A DNA stretch of 64,000 nt from Streptomyces sp. CB02980 (GTDB taxonomy: Bacteria > Actinomycetota > Actinomycetes > Streptomycetales > Streptomycetaceae): the NCBI RefSeq assembly GCF_014451325.2, contig NZ_JACSCH020000013.1:62001-126000 (forward strand), given 5' to 3'. Shown piece by piece: positions 52,482-60,268 of the stretch (the first letter of the stretch is position 1; each line of letters opens with the position of its first letter). The position numbers and the translations under genes were made by a program. Below the pieces are notes generated by a model. That model was not told the origin of the DNA, did not search any database, and was given only the letters and a program-made list of their open reading frames with translations.

Positions 52482-54131
52482 TCAGGTGAGCGTGTTGCGC
52501 AGGTGCGGGCCGAGGTAGCCCACGTAGACCTTCCCGGACCGGGGTCCGTCCTCGTAGAAGTGGAGACGCGGGGCGACGGTGTTGCCTCCGCCGATCTTCA
52601 AGTGGGCCTGCATGTAGACCACCTCGTCCGAGTCGACCGCCTTCGGGACGGGAAGCATCCGCTCGCCGCTCAGTTTGCCGTTCTTGGTAACGGTGTCGGA
52701 CTCCCGCATGGCCACCTTGGCCGCCGGGAAGGGGAAGCCGCCGGACGCCTCGGATTTGCACCAGCTCAGGAAGTCGCCGGAGGCTTTGCCGTCGGCCGAG
52801 GCCTGAGCGAAATGGTTGAGTGCCAGGAGACCGTCCCAGGCCACGCTCAGCCAGTTGTCCACCGACTGGCTGTCGAGCCCCCGGGTGATCTTGGCGTTGC
52901 CCGTGAACGCGATGAAGGGAAGCTCATCCAGCCGGTCGAGCAGGTCAGCGAAGGTCTCCGGATAGGTAATTCTCGGGGCAACGGCCGCACCATAAGCCGT
53001 GGCGAACTCTCCCGCGGCTTCCAGTTGCCTCCGCAGGAAGTGGATGAGGCGCTGGGACTCCTGGACCTTGTCGTACAGCTCCTCGTTCTGACCCCGCAGG
53101 TCATCGCTTCCCTGTTCCGCCTTGGCGAGTTCCGCGTACAGGTCGTTGATCTCGTTGACGCGCACCGCCTCCGCCTGTTCCGCCTCCCCAAGGAGAGAGG
53201 TCAGGGCGAGGTTGTCCTTGCGGAGCTGGACGATGTCTGCGCCGTGCGAGCTCGGCCGCAGCCGCACCCGCTGCTGCGGAACGCTCAGCAGGGCGGCGGG
53301 AAGCGCGTGGCGGGAGGCCAGCCGCTGCGGGAGCGCGGCGAGGATGGCGGCGGCGCGACGGACGTTGACTTCGATGGTCTTGCGGGACATCACAGGATGC
53401 CGCTGGGCATCCGGCTTCCAGGCAGGGTCGAGCCCCGGTACGTAGGTGCGGACGCCGCCGCCGAACACCGGGTGGTACTCCAGCGCAGTGTTGAACTTGG
53501 CCTGCGCCGCCGGCATGAGGACGTACAGCACCGCCAGCCCGTGCAGGTTCCGGAACAGCGGCTCCACGACCGTACGCGACCACTCGTCGGGATCCTTCAA
53601 GTACGGCACTGTGGCTATGACGACGGGCATGCGGCGGTTGGCGTCGCACAGCTCTTCGAGCAGGTCGTCGACGTCGGCGTCGTCCTCGACGAAGGACGGT
53701 GAGGTGGTGACGTCGGCCTGACCGTCCCGCGCCTCCAGGGCGTCGAGGAGGGACCGGGCGATGTTCGGGGTGTTGGCGGGCTTCGGGAACTCGTCCGCCT
53801 TGGCCGGCTGGTGCTCGATGTCGACCTGCACCCAGGTGCGGCCCTCGCCCTCAGGGAGCCCGGAGCGCACGACGAGCGTCGACTGCCAGGTGCCCGATGT
53901 GGTGGAGAGCGTCTCGCGCATGCGCCACCGGCTGTACGCGCCATTCATGCCGGACTCGGAGTCGCGGTCGAGAGTCGCGTGGTCAGCGACCTCGGTCCGC
54001 CCCTCGGCGAGCCCGGATGTGTCGTACTGCTTGGATTCGAGCCATGCGATCAACTCCCGCTCCGCTATGGCGCAGGTGTCGACGTAGTCCGACTCGGTCG
54101 ACACCACCATGCGGTAGCCGCGTGGTTCCAT
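52482..54131 (-). CDS. Hypothetical 549-residue island protein with coiled coil
   Basis: I do not recognise this protein. Residues about 5-240 form a mixed N-terminal region (VIATVPYLKDPDEW and RNLHGLAVLYVL, about 170-205, are strand-like), residues about 270-365 are strongly helical with heptad spacing (LRKDNLALTSLLGEAEQAEA onward), and the C-terminal 180 residues are globular, ending LHFYEDGPRSGKVYVGYLG and PHLRNTLT. No catalytic motif is seen. It is the last of three same-strand genes downstream of an EcsC-like protein and follows a cysteine-rich protein by 56 nt. Its place inside the island and its coiled coil suggest a structural or sensor role; that is a guess. Confidence 0.6.
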   Translation of the reverse strand: MEPRGYRMVVSTESDYVDTCAIAERELIAWLESKQYDTSGLAEGRTEVADHATLDRDSESGMNGAYSRWRMRETLSTTSGTWQSTLVVRSGLPEGEGRTWVQVDIEHQPAKADEFPKPANTPNIARSLLDALEARDGQADVTTSPSFVEDDADVDDLLEELCDANRRMPVVIATVPYLKDPDEWSRTVVEPLFRNLHGLAVLYVLMPAAQAKFNTALEYHPVFGGGVRTYVPGLDPAWKPDAQRHPVMSRKTIEVNVRRAAAILAALPQRLASRHALPAALLSVPQQRVRLRPSSHGADIVQLRKDNLALTSLLGEAEQAEAVRVNEINDLYAELAKAEQGSDDLRGQNEELYDKVQESQRLIHFLRRQLEAAGEFATAYGAAVAPRITYPETFADLLDRLDELPFIAFTGNAKITRGLDSQSVDNWLSVAWDGLLALNHFAQASADGKASGDFLSWCKSEASGGFPFPAAKVAMRESDTVTKNGKLSGERMLPVPKAVDSDEVVYMQAHLKIGGGNTVAPRLHFYEDGPRSGKVYVGYLGPHLRNTLT

Positions 54132-54187
54132 GGCGGTCTCCCTTCAAAGGCTCGGTACGTGAGGCGATGTTGAAGAACTGGTCGGTG

Positions 54188-54994
54188 TCAGGTGGCCGAC
54201 CGTGAAGGAAGCGCCCTGTCGAGCGTCCATTTCATGAGGCTGAATTGGTGGACGAGTGAACTCACTTCGGCTTCGAGAGGAGTGGACGGAGGAAGATCCT
54301 CCGTGCTGATGACCGCCTCGGTGGTCCACTCACCGGTGGCGTACCTCGTCGCCGCATGAGTGCTGCGGTCGCTGGGGCCTTCCACCTCGTTCTGCGCGGT
54401 GGAGTAGAGACGGCATGCGGCTTCTCGGCCGGGGGAGGGCGGACCGTCGACCGACGGCGACTCTTCGTGGGGAAAGGTGAAGAGCACCTCGTTCTCGGAG
54501 ACCAGACCGACCGTGTACTGGTGCCTTTTGGTGTTCTGTTCCGCCGACAGGTCCAGAACCCTACCGAGCGTTGCGAAGAACTCAATTCCCCAGTCGGGAT
54601 CGGGTGTTTGCCGCCACAGCGGAGTGTCGCACCGCGCTCTGACCTCATCACGGTCGCGCAGGGTGAGCGCGTGGAGGACCTCCTCCGGCTCGCGGTCTTC
54701 CACACGGCACAGGGTGCGCAAGACATCGTGAGCCGTGGCTCCGTCCCCGCAAGGCCATGTCAGAACCCACGTGGCACGGTCGTGAACGGGACAGGCGGGG
54801 TCGTTCACGAGGGAGTCGTCCCCGCAGTCGCAGTACGGACAGAGGTCACGTGCAGCCTCTTGGCGGTACCAGATGTTGCGCGGACCGTCACCGAGGTTCC
54901 GCTGCCACCCCTTGGACTCCAGGTACGCCTCGATCACGGCGGAGCCGTGGGAGCGGAACGTGGCGACCTGGGTATCCGATATCTCGTGGGTCAT
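54188..54994 (-). CDS. Hypothetical 268-residue protein with Cys/His cluster
   Basis: An unrecognised cytoplasmic protein. Residues about 50-72 carry CPYCDCGDDSLVNDPACPVH, a compact Cys/His cluster that could bind zinc. The middle contains DVLRTLCRVEDREPEEV and a second strand-rich part (YTVGLVSENEVLFTF, about 158-172). There is no membrane segment. It sits between the EcsC-like gene and the coiled-coil gene in the same orientation, gaps of 69 and 56 nt, so the three are probably one transcript. No homologue can be named from sequence alone. Confidence 0.6.
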   Translation of the reverse strand: MTHEISDTQVATFRSHGSAVIEAYLESKGWQRNLGDGPRNIWYRQEAARDLCPYCDCGDDSLVNDPACPVHDRATWVLTWPCGDGATAHDVLRTLCRVEDREPEEVLHALTLRDRDEVRARCDTPLWRQTPDPDWGIEFFATLGRVLDLSAEQNTKRHQYTVGLVSENEVLFTFPHEESPSVDGPPSPGREAACRLYSTAQNEVEGPSDRSTHAATRYATGEWTTEAVISTEDLPPSTPLEAEVSSLVHQFSLMKWTLDRALPSRSAT

Positions 54995-55063
54995 GTGTCA
55001 CGCTTTCTGAGGAGTTGGGTGGCAGGGAGCCCGGGTCGGGTGCCCCGCCACTCGGCGTGCTCT

Positions 55064-56035
55064 TTACGGGGCGTCGTCCTCGGGGTCGTCTTCCCGGTCG
55101 GCCACGAGTGCGGCAGGCAGCGGTAGCCCGTACTTTTCGCACAGGAAGCGGGTCTGGCAGTACCGCTGGGCCTCGGAGGCCACGCGGCCGAGGACTGCGG
55201 AGTTCAGGCCGGCGCTGACGAGGATGCCGACGAACGGCACGACCTTGGCGACGGTCTTGACCGACACCTTGGAGCCTGCCGGGCTCAAGTGCTGCATCAA
55301 CTTCTCAAGAGCAGCCACCAGTTTGTGGTCGTTGCGGAGCTTGTCCGACCACCTCACGCGCCCCTTGAGCGCCTGCGCTGCCTGTGCGGTCTTGTGCAGC
55401 GGCTCGGCTTTGGCCACCTGCGCCTTGAAGGACTGGTGCACCAGGCGCTGAATGAAGAGCTGCTCGTCGGGGTCCTTGGCGTCGTAGCCGTAGGAGTATG
55501 TGATACGCGCGGCTATCGACGCGCTCAGGACCTGGATGACGAGGATGTCCGCCGTCATCGCGGCGGGGATACCGGCGACGGGGACCATGGCCAGTGCGCC
55601 CATGGCACCTCCCTCGAACGCGCCGGCGGTCCGCCACTTCATGGTGTTGGCGCTCAGCAGCCGGTCGCAGACCTTGAGGTCCTGCTCCCGCAGTTCGGTG
55701 AAGTTGTCGATTTCGAGCCCCCGCTTACGGGCGAGCTTCTCGACGCTCTTCGGGTCGTTGAGCTCCAGCGCCCAGTCGTTGACCAGGTCGAGCAGCGCTG
55801 TCGCGGCCGCGACCGCCGGCCGCAGGGCCGCGTCGGCGATCGCGCCGCCCGCGCGACGTATCGGCTCCTTGACCCCTTCCGGCACGGCGTCCTTGACCCG
55901 GCGCCCGGCGTTTCCTGCGACCTCCCCGGTGCGATCGAGGGCGATACTCGCCCACTTCGGCAGACCACGGCGGTTGTTGCGGCGCTCCCAGTGCTCGTTG
56001 AGAGCCTTCCAGACCTGCTCCTCGTACGCACTCAT
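55064..56035 (-). CDS. EcsC-family protein
   Basis: A protein of 323 residues from ATG 56035, or 337 if TTG 56077 is used; the latter has a better GGAGA spacing. EcsC-type features are the amphipathic start, GAMGALAMVPVAGIPAAMTA (about residue 150), a hydrophobic TADILVIQVLSASIAARITY helix and the second hydrophobic TVAKVVPFVGILVSAGLNSA (about 265). EcsC proteins are membrane-associated and of unclear biochemical role, and they turn up in phage-resistance and toxin loci. It heads a group of three same-strand genes and lies 174 nt downstream of the DrmMI-type methylase gene. Confidence 0.85.
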   Translation of the reverse strand: MSAYEEQVWKALNEHWERRNNRRGLPKWASIALDRTGEVAGNAGRRVKDAVPEGVKEPIRRAGGAIADAALRPAVAAATALLDLVNDWALELNDPKSVEKLARKRGLEIDNFTELREQDLKVCDRLLSANTMKWRTAGAFEGGAMGALAMVPVAGIPAAMTADILVIQVLSASIAARITYSYGYDAKDPDEQLFIQRLVHQSFKAQVAKAEPLHKTAQAAQALKGRVRWSDKLRNDHKLVAALEKLMQHLSPAGSKVSVKTVAKVVPFVGILVSAGLNSAVLGRVASEAQRYCQTRFLCEKYGLPLPAALVADREDDPEDDAP

Positions 56036-56209
56036 GGAGGGTGGGCCTTCGACGAGTGATGCCGCGTAAGTGCTCAATGAGGTTCTCCACTTCGACGGTG
56101 GTTGCTGGGTCCACGGGGCGGCTCAGTTGGCATGCGGGGGCCGATGCCCGTGGTCGAGTGAATGGCACGAACTGGGGTGACCGCAGACGCGGCCACCCCC
56201 AGAAGCGGA

Positions 56210-59200
56210 TCAGTTGTGGCGAGGGCCCTGGCCGGGAGGCGGGGTGAGGGCGGACCGGTAGTCGGTCAGGCCCTCGCTGGCCATCCGGTCGTACTCGGCG
56301 AGGATCAGGTTCTTGGTGCGGTACTCGCCGTGCGCCTTGATGTCGTTGTCGCGTGTGACGTTGAAGGTGTCGAGGATGTACGCCGTGTCCTCGCGGGTGA
56401 TGCCGTAGAGGTGGAAGAACAGGGCGTCCAGCTCGGCACGGATGACGGCACGACGGTCGGGGTCCCAGCGGAAGGGGGTACCGGTGTCGCCTAGGTCGCG
56501 GGCGAAGGGGGCCATGTCGGTTGCGGTGTAGGTGAGTTCGAGGACGCGAGGGGTGATGAAGGGGGCGTGAGGAGCGACGATGTCAGGGGTCGGGACTGGC
56601 ATTTGGTGCACGTAGCCGAAGGTGAGGTGGGTGCCGCCGATCTTCTGGCGGACGGCGTAGTCGCAGACCATGGAGGAGAACACGGCGCTGAGGAGTGGCG
56701 CGTTCGCAATGCCGGCGGGGAATGCCAGCGGAAAGGGGTGACCGAACCCGTGGGCGGGGGCGATGGAGGAGATCATCGTGCGTTCGTCGCTCGCCCGGCA
56801 GATGTCACGCCAGCCCATCACCCACTCCCGGTCCCATCCCCGGGCCGCCAAGCGACTGCGGACGCCTGGTGCGTGGATCTCCTGGCCGGACTCGTCGAAC
56901 TCGCCAGTGGGGGTGTCCTGTTCAGAGACCCAGTAGCGGGGTAGAGGTACGGCCGTTGGGTCCTGGTGCTGCTCCACGGTGAAGCGTGGGAGGGTGCCCT
57001 TGTTGAGCTGCTTTTCCGTCGCATTCTCGTACGTGGAGAAGCGGTGGTCGTAGTGGTGCAGCATCTTCGCCTCGTACAGCGGGAGCATATGTGCTCCAGC
57101 CTTGACGAAGGTGTTGCCTTCTAGGCGCCAGCCATCAGCGATGAGGTCTTCATTCGTGCGAAACTTGTCCGAATCCGTGTTCATCATGATCATGAGCTGG
57201 AACTTCACGCCCCACGGGTTGCCGTCCGCAGCGCCTTCTTTGACCAATACGGGGAGGCGTCGGTAGATGCCGAGCGTGATCTCCATATCGCGGCGTGAGC
57301 GGAAGACGGGGCAGGTTCCGGTGTTCGGGTTCATAACGAGGATGTCCTCGGCTGCCAGCAGGTAGCTCTGATCGGCGATCTGCTCGGGCTGCCGTACCTT
57401 GAACACCATCCGGATCGGCTCGTGGAGGCTGCCTGAGCCGCGCAGCATGAACAGGCAGAATCGCAGCTGGTTGTGGACTTCAGGAAAGACCTTATCTTCG
57501 TTCTCGAAGTCGTAAAGGGCGGCAAGCTGTCCCTTGGTGACCACGTCCTTGAAGAAGTACTGGTTGAAGGAGTCCGTGGCGATACCCGAGGGAACGATCT
57601 GTCCACTACGCCCTTGAGTGCCCATGACCGTGCGAGCGTGTTCGGTGAAGAGCGAATACGTATTGAGCCGTCCGTATGCCGTCAGCGGGAACCGTCCCGA
57701 GGCGTGCGCGAAATGCTTGAACCCGTCGTTCTTGCGCTGCTCCTCCTTGAAGCTTGCGTACAGCTCGGGGTCTTCTGCGGCCAGCAGGTCGATCTTCTTG
57801 TTGCGGGCCGTCATGTTCGCTGCTTCAGCGATGTCCACTCGCCTCGATGCGAAGAACTCGCGTGCGTCTACCTGCACTTGATCCCACGGCGGGTTCCCCA
57901 CCACCGCGTCGAACCCGCCCGCCCACCCCGTCCCCGCCTGCACACCCGCTCCCGACTCCGGGACGGCGAACACCTCCGGGAACTCCAGGTGCCAGTGGAA
58001 GAACCGGTACTGGTCTCGCAACTCCAGGATCTGCTCGTGCGTCGCGTCCGGCACCGACGGCTGGTCCCGGCCCCGCAGTGCCCGGAACACCTGGTCCGTC
58101 GGCGCATCCGGCGCCCCCGCCTGCTTGGGCCAGACGAACGCGGCGCACCAGGCGTCGGCGGCGTGGAGGTCCTGGACGTACGCCGACGACTCCACGTACA
58201 CCCGATACGCGGCTTCCTGGGCGTGCACGTCCTCCAGCGAGTCGGCGGGTGCGGCAGTGATCCGGCCGAGCTCGACCGCGTACCGCTCATTCCCCGGCAG
58301 GGGTTCCGTGTCGAACAGAAGCTCGTCCTGGCCACCCCGCTGGGCCTTGTTGCGCTTCACGAGTGCGGACGCGTACTTCCGGTCGTCGCCCTCGATCGGC
58401 TTGAAGGCCTCGTCGGGGACGCCTGCCGCCAGCAGCTTCGGTGTCGCGCCGATCAGCCCGTTGCCGCGCTTGACGTGGGCGTCCAGGAAGCCGAGGGCCT
58501 TGCCCCGTTCCATGCCCTCCAGCCACAGCGCCACCTTCGCCAGCTCCACGGCCATCGGGTTGAGGTCGACGCCGTAGATGCAGCGGGCGACGACCTCGCG
58601 CAGCGCGTGGCGCATGGCGTCGTCCGTCGGCTCTGGGTTGTGCTCGCGGACCGAGGCCACGCGCTTGGCGATACGCCGGGCCGAGGCGACGAGGAAGTGG
58701 CCGGAGCCGCACGCCGGGTCGCAGACCGTCAGGGACAGGAGCTCGTCGACGATGTCCTCGGTCGGGTCGGGACGGCCGGCCGCTGTGGCCCGCTGGTCGC
58801 CCCGCTTGACGGCATCGTCTATGACCGGGTCGAGCGTCGTGTCCAGCAGGCACTCGATGAGCGAGGACGGCGTGTAGTAGCTGCCCGTTGTCTTGCGGGT
58901 GTTGCCCGCCACTTCCACGAGCTCGAAGGAGCGGTCCGTCGCCGAGTGCTTCGGCTCCAGCTCAAGGAGAGACTCGTAGACCGAACCGAGTTCCTCGGCA
59001 GCCAGGTGGCGGTAGTCGACGGGCCGCCAGCGCCGGGCGCCCTGGTCGCGGACCTGGGCCAGGTGGCGGACGGCGGAGAGCAGCGACTCGTTGGACAGCT
59101 TCAGGCCGTCGAGCGGGGCGTCGGTGTCGGTGCGGGAGAACAGGCCGCCGAGGCCCGGCAGGGCCAGCTCCGGGCGGCCGCCCTCGGTGCCGAGGGCTTC

Positions 59201-60268
59201 GAGGACGATGCGGAGGGCCTCGTACTGGTCGCCGTGGGCCGTGCCCTGGCGGCGGCGGGCGCGTTCACGCAGACGGGCGGAGGAGAAGTACCGCTCGTAC
59301 GCCTTCCGTCGCGGGTCTTCGGGTTCTCCGTGGAGGAGGGCGTCGCGGTCCTCGGCGACGAAGACGAACAGCAGCCGGTAGACGAGGCGCAGCAGCGCGT
59401 CCCGGAGGGCCTTCGGGTCGGTGTTCTCCCGCAGGCGTGTGTTGTCCGGGTGGCGGAGGAAGCCGGTGCCGAGGACGGTGAGGGCGTTCTGTACGCCCAG
59501 ACGCAGCTGGTCCAGGGCGCGGGTGCCGGAGGTGACGGCTTCGGCACGCCACTTCTCCAGCCAGCAGCCCGACGCCGCTGTGCCCTCCGCCACCGTGAAG
59601 CGGGAGGCGTGCAGCAGGCTGTACAGCAGGACGAACTCGCTGAACAGTTCGCCGTCGAAGAGGGCTTCCAGGTCGAAGTCGACGTAGGCCGCCGTGGAGA
59701 AGGACGACGAGTCGCGCAGCAGCCGCAGCCGGCGACCGTTGGTGACGATCGCCCACAGGTGGGCCTCGGCGCGGTTGAGACAGTCCTGCACCATGGACTG
59801 GGGCGGGACCTGGCCGGGGGCCGGGCGCTTGTCGAGATCCTGGTTCCAGGGGACCTGGTGGATGAGGGCCGGGCCGTGGCGGTGGGAGACGGGGAAGCGC
59901 TTCTCCGGGTCGGAGTCCGCCGGGATACCCGCCGCGCCGACCTCCGTCAGCGCGCCGAAGTCCAGCTTGCGGAAGAGCTGGGCGAGCCAGTCGGTGCCGG
60001 CGCGGCCCGTCGGGTCGGATGCGGGCGCGCCGGTCTCCGGGTCCGGGGGCAGCGCGGCGCGCAGGTCGCGCCAGAGCGGCTTGAGGTACTCCCAGGCCCG
60101 CTCGGCCTCGTTGCGCATGGGCACCGAGGCGGGCAGGCCGTAGTCGGCCGGCTTGGTGCCCGGCAGGTTCCGCGCCTCGGCGATGCGCAGCAGCATGTCG
60201 GAGGGAAGCAGGCCGCCGACCGGGGTCACGGCGGTGAAGGCCAGGGCGGTGCGGGTGGCGGCGGACAT
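56210..60268 (-). CDS. drmMI: DrmMI-like Eco57I-family adenine methylase
   Basis: A 1,352-residue DNA methylase with motif I VCDPACGSGHFLVASARR (about residue 515), the YGVDLNPMAVELAKVALWL segment and catalytic motif IV VVGNPPWDQV (about 788). The N-terminal 480 residues are helical and contain no nuclease core that I can identify; the C-terminal 500 residues resemble target-recognition regions of Eco57I-type proteins. The size and partner match class 1 DISARM methylase DrmMI, which marks host DNA. The ATG at 60268 overlaps the last base of the SNF2 helicase stop, so the two are coupled. It lies 12 kb from drmA and drmB. Confidence 0.82.
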   Translation of the reverse strand: MSAATRTALAFTAVTPVGGLLPSDMLLRIAEARNLPGTKPADYGLPASVPMRNEAERAWEYLKPLWRDLRAALPPDPETGAPASDPTGRAGTDWLAQLFRKLDFGALTEVGAAGIPADSDPEKRFPVSHRHGPALIHQVPWNQDLDKRPAPGQVPPQSMVQDCLNRAEAHLWAIVTNGRRLRLLRDSSSFSTAAYVDFDLEALFDGELFSEFVLLYSLLHASRFTVAEGTAASGCWLEKWRAEAVTSGTRALDQLRLGVQNALTVLGTGFLRHPDNTRLRENTDPKALRDALLRLVYRLLFVFVAEDRDALLHGEPEDPRRKAYERYFSSARLRERARRRQGTAHGDQYEALRIVLEALGTEGGRPELALPGLGGLFSRTDTDAPLDGLKLSNESLLSAVRHLAQVRDQGARRWRPVDYRHLAAEELGSVYESLLELEPKHSATDRSFELVEVAGNTRKTTGSYYTPSSLIECLLDTTLDPVIDDAVKRGDQRATAAGRPDPTEDIVDELLSLTVCDPACGSGHFLVASARRIAKRVASVREHNPEPTDDAMRHALREVVARCIYGVDLNPMAVELAKVALWLEGMERGKALGFLDAHVKRGNGLIGATPKLLAAGVPDEAFKPIEGDDRKYASALVKRNKAQRGGQDELLFDTEPLPGNERYAVELGRITAAPADSLEDVHAQEAAYRVYVESSAYVQDLHAADAWCAAFVWPKQAGAPDAPTDQVFRALRGRDQPSVPDATHEQILELRDQYRFFHWHLEFPEVFAVPESGAGVQAGTGWAGGFDAVVGNPPWDQVQVDAREFFASRRVDIAEAANMTARNKKIDLLAAEDPELYASFKEEQRKNDGFKHFAHASGRFPLTAYGRLNTYSLFTEHARTVMGTQGRSGQIVPSGIATDSFNQYFFKDVVTKGQLAALYDFENEDKVFPEVHNQLRFCLFMLRGSGSLHEPIRMVFKVRQPEQIADQSYLLAAEDILVMNPNTGTCPVFRSRRDMEITLGIYRRLPVLVKEGAADGNPWGVKFQLMIMMNTDSDKFRTNEDLIADGWRLEGNTFVKAGAHMLPLYEAKMLHHYDHRFSTYENATEKQLNKGTLPRFTVEQHQDPTAVPLPRYWVSEQDTPTGEFDESGQEIHAPGVRSRLAARGWDREWVMGWRDICRASDERTMISSIAPAHGFGHPFPLAFPAGIANAPLLSAVFSSMVCDYAVRQKIGGTHLTFGYVHQMPVPTPDIVAPHAPFITPRVLELTYTATDMAPFARDLGDTGTPFRWDPDRRAVIRAELDALFFHLYGITREDTAYILDTFNVTRDNDIKAHGEYRTKNLILAEYDRMASEGLTDYRSALTPPPGQGPRHN

